Positions 9,611 to 20,737 are shown, counted from the stretch's first letter. The stretch is 64,000 nucleotides of DNA from Prorocentrum cordatum (GCA_963575745.1 CAUYUJ010016360.1:796601-860600); one strand, 5' to 3'. Notes: generated from the sequence alone by a model not told the origin. Program-made: numbers and translations.

Positions 9611-10285
9611 GGCCAGAGGCCTCTTGGATGCCTCCCGGAGTCTCTTCGGATGTCTCTTGGGGGCGTCCTGAAGGCCTCTTAGGGCGTCTTGGGAGCGTCT
9701 TGGCGGTCCCGGAGGCCTCTTGGGGCGTCTTGGGTGCCTCGGGGAGCCTCTTGGGGACCTCTTGGGGCCATCTTGGGGCCATCTTGGGGCCATCTTGGCG
9801 CCTCTTGGGGCCTCCTGGGCGCCTCTTGGGGCCATCTTGGAGGCGATCGATCAAAGAAGAGGGTGGGGTTAATTAGCCCTGCCCCTTTAGATCCTCTAAA
9901 ATCGCCTCTTGGGCTCATCTTGGAGCGCTTTTGGAGCGCTCTTGGGCGCTCATGGGTCCGTCTTGAGGCCATCTTGGGCCCCTCTTGGGGCTATCTTGGG
10001 CCCTCTTGGAGCCATCTTGAGGCCTCGGAAGGCCATCGGAAGCGAAAAGGCGAGAAAGCAAAACACATTGATTTTCCTTAGGTTTTTGAAGGATTTTGGC
10101 CTCTTGGAGGCCTCCTGGGAAAGCTAATTGGCCTCTTGGAGCCGTCTTGGGGCGGTCTTCGGGCCCATTGGAGCATCTTCGGGACCATCTTGAGGCATCT
10201 AAGGCTAGCTTGAGCAATCTTGGAGCTCATCTTGGGCTCCCCGAGGCGCTCTTGGAGCCATCTTGGGCCATCTTGGACGCTCCAA
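9611..10285. repeat. CTTGGGG/CCTCTTGG array
   Basis: Short phrases GGGCCATCTTGG, GCCTCTTGGGG and GCGTCTTGG are repeated with degenerate spacing. An island at about 10030-10085 (GAAGCGAAAAGGCGAGAAAG) interrupts the array, and related islands occur in other arrays. Confidence 0.8.
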
Positions 10286-10490
10286 CTACCAGCGAAACCT
10301 CCCGTCCAGGTCCAGGGGAGGGGGTAGGGGGAGGGGTAAACCCCTCCCCGAAGTGGAAGAAAGGGGGTTGGAAGAGGAAACTCCCTAAACCACCTACGCC
10401 CAGAGGGCTGGTGGGATTATGCATGAGTTTCACGGATTGACGGCGGGCGGTGTTCTAATGCGTTTCTCGCCTCAACCCCGCGCACAGTGG
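10286..10490. other. Non-repetitive spacer
   Basis: Purine-rich sequence with runs of G. No gene seen. Confidence 0.4.
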
Positions 10491-10603
10491 TGTATGTATG
10501 TATGTATGTATGTATGTATGTATGTATGTATGTATGTGTGTGTATGTATGTATGTATGTATGTATGTATGTATGTATGTATGTATGTATGTATGTATGTA
10601 TAT
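10491..10603. repeat. TATG tetranucleotide microsatellite
   Basis: Almost uninterrupted GTATGTAT repeats with one TGTGTG break. Confidence 0.95.
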
Positions 10604-10614
10604 ACACATACAAT

Positions 10615-10930
10615 ATTGCATTGGCGCTGCGCGCCATGCACCTTGGTCCTTTGAGTTCTGCACGCAAGCGGAATGCGTGCGTGCGTACATGCGGGCATAC
10701 ATGTATACACGCGCACGTGCATGCACGTTCCGTATACATGTCTAGGTGCATACAATATACTTGCATTGTTGTGTGTATACAGCGTACATGTGTACATATC
10801 ACTGTATGTGTGTAAGGGTATGAACATGCATATGCAACTCGTACGGGGCATCCTCGGGCATCTTCGCTGCATGCCACGAGACCCTGAACGACTGGGTCAC
10901 AATGTGAAATGTCATGGGAGCAAAATCAAT
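10615..10930. repeat. Segmental duplication copy 1
   Basis: The segment starting ATTGGCGCTGCGCGCCATGC is nearly identical to 14440-14759, including the GCATCCTCGGGCATCTTCGC and CGAGACCCTGAACGACTGGG phrases. It leads directly into the ~445-bp tandem array in both places. Confidence 0.85.
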
Positions 10931-12230
10931 GAATGCTGGCATTCGGAAACATCGTGGGGATGTTTTCGGGGCCCTCGTGGGCCGTTTTGGCGCCTTCATG
11001 GGCCGTCCTGGGGCCTTCTTGGGCCGTCTTGGGGAGCTTGGGCCCGCTGGAGCCCCCTTTGGACCCATCTTGGGCACTTCCGGGGACCTCCCATGGCCCT
11101 TTGGGGTCTGTGCTGGGAGCCCTTGGGGGGCCATTATGGGCTGTCTTGGGGCTCTCGTGGGCGATCGTGGGGCCCGGCTCGGGCGTCTTGAAGCTTTCTA
11201 GGGGGCCTTTTGGAGCGTCTTGAGGCGATCTCGGGGGCTTCGAAACCGTCTTGAAAGCTGATGAAATCCGAAAGGTGAATATGCTAACATTGTAAGTTTC
11301 ACGAAGGGAATGGGACGATTTGTGTGTTTTGAAGCCCCCTTGAAAGCTTTTTGGGGTGCCTTGGGGGTCTTTATGTTGGCATTCGGAAACATCGTGGGGG
11401 TGTTTTCGGGGCCCTCGTGGGCAGTTTTGGCGCCTTCATGGGCCGTCGTGGAGCCTTCTTGGGCCGTCTTGGGGAGCATGGGCCCGCTGAGCCCCCTTTG
11501 GACCCATCTTGGGCACTTCCGGGGACCTCCCATGGCCCTTTGGGGTCTGTGCTGGGAGCCCTTGGGGGGCCTCTTGGTTCTATTATGAGCTGTCTTGGGG
11601 CTCTCGTGGGCGATCGTGGGGCCCGGCTCGGCCGTCTTGAAGTTTTCTTGGGGGCCTTTTGGGGCGTCTTGAGGCGATCTCGGGGGCTTCGAAACCGTCT
11701 TGAAAGCTGATGAAATCCGAAAGGCGAATATGCTGAAATTATAAGTTTTACAAAGGGAATAGGACGATTTGTGTGGTTTGAAGGCCCCTTGGAAAGCCTC
11801 TTGGGGTGCCTTGGGGGTCTTTATGTTGGCATTCGGAAACATCGTGGGGGTGTTTTCGGAGCCCTCGTGGGCCGTTTTGGCGCCTTCATGGGCCGTGTTG
11901 GGCCTTCTTGGGCCGTCTTGGGCAGCATGGGCCCCCTGAGCTCCCTTTGGACCCATCTTGGGCACTTCCGGGGACCTCCCATGGCCCTTTGGGGTCTGTG
12001 CTGGGAGCCCTTGGGGGGCCTCTCGGTTCGGCCGTCTTGAAGCTTTCTAGGGGGCCTTTTGGAGCGTCTCGAGGCGATCTCGGGGGCTTCGAAACCGTCC
12101 TGAAAGCTGATGAAATCCGAAAGGCGAATATACTAACATTGAAAGTTTTACGAAGGCAATAGGACGATGTTTGTGTTTTGAAGGCCCCTTGGAAGGCTTT
12201 TTGGGGTGCCCTGGGGGTCTTTTGGGCCGT
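10931..12230. repeat. ~445-bp tandem repeat with CTTGGG content, three units
   Basis: Units begin TTGGCATTCGGAAACATCGT at about 10935, 11375 and 11825. Each ends with GAAACCGTCTTGAAAGCTGA and an A/T-richer island (GAATATGCTAAC). Units are about 440, 450 and 410 bp. Within units the sequence is CTTGGGGCC-type short repeats. Confidence 0.85.
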
Positions 12231-12458
12231 CCTGACGCAATTGGAGTCCCTCTTGGAGCACTCTTGTGCTGCCTGGGGCCTCCCTTGAGCCTTTCTGATG
12301 ACCCTTCGGATCGCTCTGGGTCTGCTGGCAAGGCGTTTGTGGAGACACGGAAAGCCGGGTGACCTTTTCCAAGGACGTCCAAGGGAGCCCGAGAACCCCA
12401 GATCCCGGGGGTGAGGGTTTCCCCCCCCCCCCCGGGCTTGTAAAAATATAGGAAGAGG

Positions 12459-12496
<38 letters not shown>

Positions 12497-12540
12497 GGAG
12501 TAGGTCGGGGGAAGGCCCAGAACTGCGACCATTGGTTCGC
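12231..12540. other. Spacer containing a TA microsatellite
   Basis: A pure TA run occupies about 12463-12493. A C homopolymer lies at 12421-12433. No gene seen. Confidence 0.6.
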
Positions 12541-14015
12541 ATGGGGGGCCAGGGGGGCCCCCAGTGCCCCAAGAGGGTTCAGGGGGGGCCCCGGGCCACC
12601 CCAAAGGCTCCCAAGCTGGCCCAAGAGGCGCCCAAAGCGCCCCAGGTTGTTTGGAAGGTTGCTCAAGCGCGCACTAAGATGGCTTCCGGACGGGCCACGA
12701 GCGCTCGATAAAGCCCAAGATTGCTCCTAGACGGCCACAAAGGCATTCAAGACGGTTGAAGAGGCCGCCGAGAAGGCCCTCCAAAGGCAAAACTCAAGCA
12801 TTTCGGAAGGAAAAGCGTATATTTCCTAGATAGTTGATTCTCAGTCCTACCAGCGGCCGCAGCGGCCCCAGAGGCTCCCAAAAGAGCCCCAGATGGCCCA
12901 AGGGGCCCCCAAGAGGGCCCCCAGACAGCCTGGAGAGAGCTTCAAGCAGCACGAGAGAGCTCCAACACGGCCCAGAGGGACAGGAACCCCGAGGGGGCCA
13001 CCGGAGGATGCCTACATGGTCGGAGTGGGCCCTCCGAGGTCCCCATGACAGGCTCAGGTCCCCATGACGGGCGAAGAGGGACCCGGAACGGCCGAATCGG
13101 GCTCCCAGAGGGTCCAGAAAAGGCTTACCAGAACTCCATGAAGACGGTCCAAGAGGCTGCTGAGAAGGCTCCCGGGTGCAAAAAACTTCCCATGGAAAAG
13201 CGTACATCTCTATGATATTCGCTTCTGATGTTTCATCGGCGGCCACGTCGGCCCCAAAGGCTTCCCAAATCGGCGCCACGCCGTCCACGAGGCCCCCAAG
13301 AGGGCTCCAAGACAGCCTCAAGGGAGCGTCGAGCAGCACAAGAGAGCTCCAAAACATCCCGAGAGAGTCCCCAGGCGGCCCGAGGGAGCCTCCAGAGGAT
13401 CCCTACCTATATGGTCGGAGAGGGCTCCATGAGGGCCCCAAGACAGCTCAGCTACCCATGACATGCCAAGAGGGGCTTGGGACAGCCGAAATGGGCTCCC
13501 AGACGGGCCACAAAAGGCCCAAAGGACACCCCCACGACTGTCCAAGAGGCCGCTGAGAAGGCCCTCCAAAGGCAAAATCAAGCATTTCCGATGGAAAAAA
13601 AAACGTATATTTCTGGGAGCTTCGCTGCTCAGTTCTACCAGCGGTCGCGACGGCCCAAGAGGTTACCAAAATTGGCCCCAGAGCCCCAGAGGCCCCGAAG
13701 AGGGTTCCAATATGGGCTGAAGAGAGCTTTAAGCGGCACCGCAGATCTACAAGACGGCCCAAGAGAGCCCCCAGAAAGCCCGAGGGGGCCACCAGAGGAT
13801 TCCTACATGGTCGGAGAGGGCCACAGGACGGCCCAAAAACGGGCTGAGCTCCCCACGACGAGCCAAGAGGGACCCAGAACGGCCGAAATGACCCTCAGAC
13901 GGGCCAGTAAAGACAAAAGGACTCCAAAGGAAGGCCCGGGGAGGCTCCAGAGACTGCCACAATGCTTTCAAAAAGGCTCCCGGCACGCGTTCCAGGAGGC
14001 ACCCGTGTATTGGGT
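12541..14015. repeat. CCCAAG array with ~395-bp higher-order units, three copies
   Basis: The island around CGTATATTT or CGTACATCT recurs at about 12817, 13202 and 13605 (spacings 385 and 403). Each is followed by AGCGGC.GC, GGAGAGAGCTT.AAGC and CTACATGGTCGGAG at matching offsets. Orientation is opposite to the array at 10931-12230. Confidence 0.75.
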
Positions 14016-14027
14016 GCGTTGAGAGAA

Positions 14028-14245
14028 GGGAGGAGGAGGAGGAGGAGGAGGAGGAGGAGGAGGAGGAGGAGGAGGAGGAGGAGGAGGAGGAGAAGGAGAT
14101 GAGGGAGGAGGAGGAGGAGAGGAGGAGGAGGAGGAGAGGAGGAGGGGAGAGAGGAGGAGGAGGAGGAGAAGGACAAGGAGGACAAGGAGGGGGAGGAGGA
14201 GGAGGAGGATGAGGAGGAGGAGCAGGAGCAGGAGGAGGATGTGGA
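14028..14245. repeat. GGA trinucleotide microsatellite
   Basis: Long GGAGGAGGA runs with short interruptions. A short GAT/GAC-rich run follows at 14250-14330. Confidence 0.95.
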
Positions 14246-14439
14246 GGATTGCTGTGATGGTGAAGGTGACCATGACCATGACGATGACGATGAAGATCAT
14301 GGGGATGATAATGACAATGATGACGATGATCATGACCCTAGCTAGAGCTTGAGCGCGCGCGAAGCGCGCGATAGTTCTAGCATACATATGTATATATAAA
14401 TATGTATACACCACGTCTGTATACATATACATATGCAAG

Positions 14440-14759
14440 ACTGCATTGGCGCTGCGCGCCATGCACCTTGGTCCTGTGAGTTCTGCACGCAAGTGGAATG
14501 CGTGCGTGCGTACATGCGCGCAAGCACGTATACACGCGCACGTGCATGCACGTTCCGTATACATGTCTAGGTGTATACAATATACTTACATTGTTGTATG
14601 TGTGTATACAGCGTACACATGTACATATGTATTTATGTGTGTAAGGGTATGAACATGCATATGCAACTCGTACGGGGCATCCTCGGGCATCTTCGCTGCA
14701 TGCCACGAGACCCTGAACGACTGGGTCACAATGTGAAATGTCATGGGAGCAAAATCAAT
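14440..14759. repeat. Segmental duplication copy 2
   Basis: Near-identical to 10615-10930 (see that entry). Flanked on the left by TATACA-rich sequence rather than the TATG run of copy 1. Confidence 0.85.
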
Positions 14760-15540
14760 GCATGTTGGCATTCGGAAACATCGTGGGGGTGTTTTCGGGG
14801 CTCTCGTGGGCCGTTTTGGCGCCTTCATGGGCCGTCCTAGGGCCTTCTTGGGCCGTCTTGGGGAGCTTGGGCCCGCTGGAGCCCCCTTTGGACCCATCTT
14901 GTGCACTTCTGGGGACCTCCTATGGCCCTTTTGGGTCTGTGCTGGGAGCCCTTGGGGGGCCTCTTGGTTCCATTATGGGCTGTCTTGGGGCTCTCGTGGG
15001 CGATCGTGGGGCCCTGCTCGGCCGTCTTGAAGCTTTCTAGGGGGCCTTTTGGAGCGTCTTGAGGCGATCTCGGGGGCTTTGAAATCGTCTGGAAAGCTGA
15101 TGAAATCCGAACGGCGAATAAGCTAAACAAAGTTTTACGCTGGGAATTGGACGATTTGTGTGGTTTGAATGCCCCTTGGAAAGCTTTTTGGAGTGCCTTG
15201 GGGGTCTTTACGTTGGCATTCGGAAACATCGTGGGGGTGTTTTCGGGGCTCTCGTGGGCCGTTTTGGCGCCTTCATGGGCGGTCCTGGGGCCTTCTTGGG
15301 CCGTCTTGAGGAGCTTGGGCCCGCTGGAGCCCCCTTTGGACCCATCTTGTGCACTTCCGGGGACCTCCCATGGCCCTTTGGGGTCTGTGCTGGGAGTCCT
15401 TGGGGGGCCTCTTGGTTCCAGTATGGGCTGTCTTGGGGCTCTCGTGGGCTATCGTGGGGCCCGGCTCGGCCGTCTTGGAGCTTTCTTGGGGGCTTTTTGG
15501 GGCGTCTTGAGGCGATCTCGGGGGCTTTGAAACCACTAGC
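14760..15540. repeat. ~445-bp tandem repeat, second locus
   Basis: TTGGCATTCGGAAACATCGT occurs at about 14764 and 15212 (spacing about 448). The units match those at 10931-12230 in content and order. The second unit ends near 15535 without its A/T-richer island. Confidence 0.85.
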
Positions 15541-15781
15541 TCCTTGCAGTGATGCACTGTGGTGGCGAGTAGTCAAAGATTTAGTCATTGCGCGGAGCAG
15601 TTAGAGCCACCAGCACTGAGTGCTTGCCCCCCCACGCTTCGGTGTAGGCTTCGTCTCGCCGTAGCCAAACCTCTGGAGCCCGAATCTGACTAAAGTCGAG
15701 TCGTCGTCTTCCTATTCCCCCTCATTTATCATTCTCGTTACATGCCAATCTGGGCTCAAGCAGGGCCAAGCGCTGCAAGCG
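15541..15781. other. 5' flank of the phosphatase gene
   Basis: Non-repetitive sequence, presumably upstream and 5' UTR of the acid-phosphatase gene. No TATA box is evident, and no spliced-leader sequence is present in the DNA, as expected for a gene whose mRNA is trans-spliced. Confidence 0.4.
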
Positions 15782-17822
15782 ATGGCGATCGCTCGATCGG
15801 GGAAAATCATCGCGTCCGTGGGTGCTTGGCTTCTGGTGCGAATCGGCGCTGACGACTGCAGTGGAACGTTCGACGTCCCAGAAGGGCGGCCAGATAACGA
15901 CATCAAGCAGCACAATGGGGCGACGCTGAGGGACGTGTGCATCTCGCGCGAGGGACCTTACCACGTGTTCGTCATAGGCGACTGGGGCGGTACGGGCAAC
16001 CCGCCGCGGCCCGCACAGAACAGGGGCAATCTGCAAGATCCCGTGGACTACGACGCGCAGCAGCGAGTGGCTATGCAGATGCACTTGCTCGGGCTCGAGG
16101 TCAACCCTGATTACGTGCTAAACGTCGGCGACAGCTTTTACTGGGGAGGTATCGACAAGACGTGCATGCAGACGATCGAGTGGTCCGACCAGTGGGCGAA
16201 TGTCTTCAACAACGTGTACGCGGGGGCAGGGCTTGCGGGCAGACCTTGGCTTGGGGTGCTCGGGAATCACGACTACGGCGGGTACAGATACGACACCGGC
16301 TGGTCTCAGATAATTACAATGAGTTGGGTCGATCTGCGCTGGAGGATTCCTGCGCAGTATTGGAATGTCAGGGTAAAGTATTCCAATTTCGATGTTGATT
16401 ACTTCTTTCTGGACTCAAACTCTCATTCTTGTGCTGATCCATCAGTGAATCCAAAGCACAACATTTGTTCGACGGAACACAACGGAGACGGCATGAATTG
16501 CAGTGCCGTTGGTGGTCCTGACTCCGTGCATTCGTGCCCAACCTACTTCACGAAGCTGTGGGATGAGCAGGTGGATTGGCTGAAGGGTAAGCTCACGAAG
16601 TCGAAGGCGACGTGGCGCATCGTGGTGACACACATCCCCCCAGAGCCCGGGACCTCCTGGGAGGAGCTGGCACAGAAGTACGGCATCGACCTCATCATGC
16701 ACGCGGCCTGCGCCATTCCGCCCGGTTCCCGAAACGAGGAGGAGGAGGAGGAGGAGGAGGAGGAGGAGGAGGAGGAGGAGGAGGAGGAGGGGGAGGGGGA
16801 GGGGGAGGAGGAGGAGGATAGGAGGAGGAGGAGGAGGAGGAAGAGGAGGAGGAGGAGGAGGAGGGGGAGAGTGGGCAGCATGGTGGGAGAAGTGTCTGTG
16901 ACCATTCCCTCTGTGCTGCGCCCTCTCGAGGGGGCCACTGGGGCCGAAGCGTTGGGCATGTCTCGCGGCCCTCGCGGGGCCCTGGAGGGTGTTCTGGGGA
17001 GCTCTCTGGGGCTCTCTTGGAGATTCTTTGTGCCATCTTAGAGTTCCTTTGGGGATCTTGGGGTCGTTTGGGGGACTCTTTGGGCCGCGCCTGGGAGTCA
17101 TCGGGCCGTCTTGCGGCGGTCTTGGTAGCCCAGAATGTCTGGGGCCATTCGGGGGCGTCTTGAAGGGACATGGCAAAACGTTTAGTTTGCTGATGACTTT
17201 GATCGGCTGGGCTCTCTCTCTCGAGGGCTCTTCCGTCGTTGCGGGAGCCCCATTACTGCCTATTGAGATTCTTCTGGGGTCCTCCTGGGCTTGTCGGAGA
17301 CCTTATGAAGTTGCCCTGGAAGACATCTTGGACATGCTCGACACGTCGGATGGTTGATCTGGAGACTCCCAGGGCCCGAGAGGGCCCTCCCAAAAAACGG
17401 GATCTTCGACCGAGGAGCAGGGAAAACAGACTACCCTCATGCCACGGGCCTTCTCACCCCCGACAGGCGGGGCTTGGTGGATTACAGGCCACTTGCATTA
17501 CCAACTGTTCTGGGGGCATAACGACGACGCGAACCCCATGAAGCCCACGTCGGTGCTCATCTCGGGCGGAGGCGGTGGTATTACGTCGGAGGACATCCCG
17601 CGTGAGGACGGTGATGACGACACGTATGGCTTTGTGGACTTAGAGTTGGCCAAGGACACCATCGGCGTGCGCATGATTTCGCACGGGGGCAAGGTGCGGA
17701 AGAACGTGCGCATCAAGCATTGCTACGGTGGAGACGGCGCGGACCGGTTCGTCCAGTCGTGCGACGATGACGGGCCAACCGCAGCTCCCACGAAGCCGTC
17801 CGAGGAAGCACCAGCCAAATAA
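15782..17822 (+). CDS. Purple acid phosphatase-like metallophosphoesterase, TRAP (type 5) group
   Basis: Exon 1 is 15782-16724 and exon 2 is 17467-17822, joined across a GT-AG phase-1 intron to give about 432 residues. All classic two-metal motifs are present in order: GDWGG (15977-15991), VGDSFYWGG (about 16124-16150, with the Asp and the Tyr expected to bind Fe), LGNHDYGG (about 16259-16282), VTHIPP (16625-16642) and GHLHYQ (17487-17504). The last motif is in exon 2, so the enzyme needs the intron removed. The start ATG is followed by a hydrophobic run (IIASVGAWLLV), probably a signal peptide. That fits a secreted or vacuolar phosphomonoesterase, perhaps for phosphate scavenging. The C-terminal tail is Asp/Pro/Glu-rich. 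Reading through instead of splicing would give a poly-Glu tract and a stop at 17041. The function class is well supported; the substrate is not. Confidence 0.85.
16725..17466 (+). other. Intron of the phosphatase gene, repeat-filled
   Basis: It begins GTTCCCGAAAC and ends CACCCCCGACAG. The first part is a GAG microsatellite (16736-16868), the middle a CTTGGG-type array (about 16930-17180), then unique sequence. Joining 16724 to 17467 keeps frame and yields IPPGGAWWITGHLH. The size (742 bp) and content suggest that microsatellite and CTTGGG expansion were tolerated inside the intron. Confidence 0.65.
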
Positions 17823-18480
17823 TCCACACCCACGGCATCTATAATCCAGGAAACAGGTCTGCCCCAGCCCTACCCCACAGGCTCTATGCCTACGGTAGGT
17901 TTGCGTCGTGACGACCAGCGGCGACCCCAGCGCGGGCGTTCAAGGTTGAACGCCGCCGGCGACCCAGAATCGATCGATGTGGAACGATCGGACGTTGCGG
18001 CAGCGGCCGATCGTTCAAGGTTGAACGATCCCTGCGGTGTCAAAAACCAACGCTAGGGTCGGCACGACACGAACCTGCCGTAGGTCTACTCTCCTATCCC
18101 TACTTCACGAACTTGGTGGGCGTGAGCCTCCTGCCGACTCCGAACTTTCCGGCACCCCGCCGCGCACTGTACGTTTCATACTTCTGTGATCGCTTAGAGC
18201 ACTCCGCCAGCCCATGTCGTTCGACGGCTCGCGGTTCCCCGTGTGTTCGTGGTCAATGTGGTGTTGTTGAGCGGCAGTTGTTCTCTGGCGCGGTGCGTGG
18301 GGAGCCTGCGAGCTGAAACAGTCACTGTTGAGCCGCCTCTGGGGGAGGTTGTTGCGGGCCTCTGCTGTGTGCGTTAGGCATGTAGGTCTTTAGCTTGGAC
18401 CGGTGTGGCGGATGTCCTCTTTGGGTGTTCGGTTCGGGGGCAGTCTGAGGATTTGAGTCTTTCGGTGCACACTGTGCATC
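17823..18480. other. 3' flank of the phosphatase gene
   Basis: Contains GTTCAAGGTTGAACG twice (about 17939 and 18012), a small palindrome-like motif around GATCGATCG-rich sequence. No gene seen. Confidence 0.4.
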
Positions 18481-19000
18481 CTGCTTTCGGGTGGGAGGCC
18501 TCTCAGGGGCCTCTTGGCGGTATTTTTGACACCTTGTGGGGACTCACCAGGGCCTCTTGGGGGCTCCTTGGGGCCCCTTCGGGGCCTCTTCGGGGCCTCT
18601 TGGGGCTTCATGGGGGCCTCTTCGGGCAAATAGCTCGAAATGGCTGCTCGGGTCCCCCGTCTGGGTCCTCTCCTGAAGCCGTCGTGGAGGCCTCTTGGGC
18701 CGTCTTCGAGGCCTCTTGGGCAGTCTACGGGCTCTCTTGGGCTGTTTTGGAGCTGTTTGGGAGCCCTTGGAGCGGTCTTGGGGGCCTCTTCGGCCGCGTT
18801 GGAGCGTGGGGAAGCTGAAAAGGTGAAAACGCGAAAGAAACATCAAACACAAACGGAAAAGCAATGAACGCTGCCACTTGGGACTCTTTTGGAAGGCCTT
18901 TTGGAGGCCTCTTGGAAGCCTCTTGAGGCGTCTTGGAGGCCTCGTGGGCCGTCTGGAGGCTATCTTGGGCGTGTAGAAGCGATCTTGTGGCGTCTTTTCA
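18481..19000. repeat. CTTGGGGCCTC array
   Basis: GGCCTCTTGGG and GGCCTCTTCGG phrases recur. An A-rich island at 18815-18865 (AAAAGGTGAAAACGCGAAAG) interrupts the array, resembling the islands of the other arrays. Confidence 0.8.
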
Positions 19001-19226
19001 GATACCACAGCCCCTACAGTTGCGGGTAAGGGTGAGGGGGCGGCGGGGTCGTCGACAGTCTGCGAGGCTCTGAAGAAGCCCGCCGCAATCGGTGAATGTT
19101 TACACATTTCTCAACGAGCTCGCTGCAGGCGCCAACTCCCCGTCAAAGCAATGTGGGTCGGTCGCGGGTCGATCGCGGGCAGCAGGCTGTCCGAAGGCCT
19201 GAGCTCAGGCCCTCAGATAGCCCAGG

Positions 19227-19607
19227 GCCCTCGTTTCTATACCACCCGAGGATATCCTCCCCGAGGAAGGCGCTCCCGAGGAGCCCGCACCCGTGGATGC
19301 CGCCGCCGAGGAGAGCGTCGTGGAAGGCGACGCTCCCAACGCTGGCGAGGACGACGTCTCGCCGACGCTCACCGACCGGCTGAAGCAGATGCTGGGCTGG
19401 TGGAGGGCGGGCCGGGTGCTGCAGGCAGTGCCGCCGCCCCGTGTGCAGGGCTGTGCTGTGGCTTTCGCGGCAGCTCTGAGCTCCGCGGCCCTGATCGCCG
19501 CATGGCGACTTCTGGGCGACAGGGGGGCGCGCCGCGCCACGTCGCACTATGCGACCCTGGGCACCCGCCACGCTCTGGTCGACGAGGTGCCGGGCTTGCA
19601 GCTGTAG
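19227..19607 (+). CDS. Candidate terminal exon, C-terminal single-pass membrane protein
   Basis: A frame open after a TAG at 19218-19220 runs to the TAG at 19605-19607, with an acceptor-like AGATAGCCCAG just before 19227. It encodes an acidic Pro/Glu/Ala-rich segment (PPEDILPEEGAPEEPAP), then an amphipathic LTDRLKQMLGWWRAGRVLQ, then a 19-residue hydrophobic run (VAFAAALSSAALIAAW) likely to be a transmembrane helix, and a short polar tail. No in-frame ATG opens it, so it is best read as the last exon of a gene whose upstream exons I cannot place. No family is recognised. Confidence 0.45.
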   Translation, partial: ALVSIPPEDILPEEGAPEEPAPVDAAAEESVVEGDAPNAGEDDVSPTLTDRLKQMLGWWRAGRVLQAVPPPRVQGCAVAFAAALSSAALIAAWRLLGDRGARRATSHYATLGTRHALVDEVPGLQL

Positions 19608-19830
19608 GGCTTTCAGCTGTAGGGCCCCACGAGTATTGCGCCACGATGTCGCGGAATTTTTTGGTTCGGCTCGATAGACCCTGGAGGTGGTACAGGCGGG
19701 CTTCATCAGGACCCAGTAGCTCAGGGGCGGTCTCAACAGCCCCACCCCACCGGCGCGGGGTGCTACCAGAGGCGATTGCCAGCGGCTGTGCCACTGTTTT
19801 GAGACCACCTCGGGCTGCTGTGGAGCTTGT

Positions 19831-20090
19831 TTGAGGCCAGCTGGGACTGCCTCCAGCGCAAACCCAAGCCCTGCCGCTTGCGCCAGGCTAGTAGCCTCCT
19901 CATACCCTTCCCCCTCGCGCCCCATCACCACTGCACTCCTCGCGAGAACCCTTGAAAATCTTTTGGGCCCTTCCAACACGATACCGTAAGGGCTTCGCCC
20001 CATGCCGCCGGCCCCTTGTCTCGGAGAATGGGAGATGCAAAAGCTAAATCATGAGGTCTGGGCGCCGCCGTGAAGCAGTGTCGGGACATG
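19831..20090. repeat. Interspersed repeat R2, copy 1 (uninterrupted)
   Basis: Contains CCCAAGCCCTGCCGCTTGCG, CGCGAGAACCCTTGA, GGGCCCTTCCAACAC and CCGTAAGGGCTTCGCCCC. All recur in the same order in copy 2 (20738-21110). Confidence 0.8.
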
Positions 20091-20095
20091 TTTGT

Positions 20096-20500
20096 TTTTC
20101 GACCCTGACCCTACGGATCTGCGTCACTGGTGCCACCCGATTTCAGAAATGTGGCAAACCCTTTCTGTTTTTGGACCCTGACCCTACGGATCTGCGTGAG
20201 GGATGCCGAATTTCAGAAATGTAGCAAATCCTTTTTGTTTTTGGACCCTGACCCTGCCCATCTGTGTGAGGGGTGCCACCGAATGCAAGAAGTATTGCAA
20301 ATCCCTTGTGTCTTTGAACCATGACTCCGCCGATCTGCGTGAGGGGTGCGAGCAAATTTTAGAAATGTGGCAAATCCCATGTGTTTTTGGGCCCTGACCC
20401 CGCCGATCTGCGTGAGGGGTGCCACCGAATTTCAGGAATGTGGCACATCCCCTATGTTTTTGAACCCTGACCCCGCCGACCTGCGTGAGGGGTGTGAATG
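20096..20500. repeat. ~72-bp minisatellite, about 5.6 copies
   Basis: The unit reads roughly GACCCTGACCC, GATCTGCGTGAGGGGTGCC, ATTTCAGAAATGTGGCAAAT, CCTTTTGTTTTT. Copies are diverged by several bases. The period is 70-74 bp, so open reading frames persist across it, but the peptide is only a repeat translation. Confidence 0.85.
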
Positions 20501-20737
20501 TTTACCCGCCCCAGCAATTCAGAGCACACGCTCAGGGCGTGGTAAAAATTCCCGTTTTGGGCCTCCCCCCCTTCGCGCGGTCCATCAACAAGGAACAGTA
20601 AGCAGCAAAAAGCAGAACTGTAACAGTGGAAACTGGAAGCTGCAACCGGTACAGGAAATTGCGAAACTTCGCCCTACAGCCTGGTGGCCCCACAAGGGGG
20701 CCGGCGGATTTTGGAATCGCCCAGAATCCTCCAGCAA
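20501..20737. other. Spacer
   Basis: Non-repetitive apart from GGATTTTGGAATCGCCCAGA, which recurs at 20858-20880. No gene seen. Confidence 0.4.

Noticed and set aside
10419-10877. Open frames reading poly-YVCM or poly-HTYI
   Set aside because: Direct translation of the TATG microsatellite.
14250-14330. Short GAT/GAC-rich run as a possible acidic exon
   Set aside because: Continuation of the trinucleotide repeat, with no splice-like borders.
16442-17176. Minus-strand frames antisense to the phosphatase
   Set aside because: The + strand carries all metallophosphoesterase motifs; the antisense frames are Leu/Pro repeats from the GAG tract.
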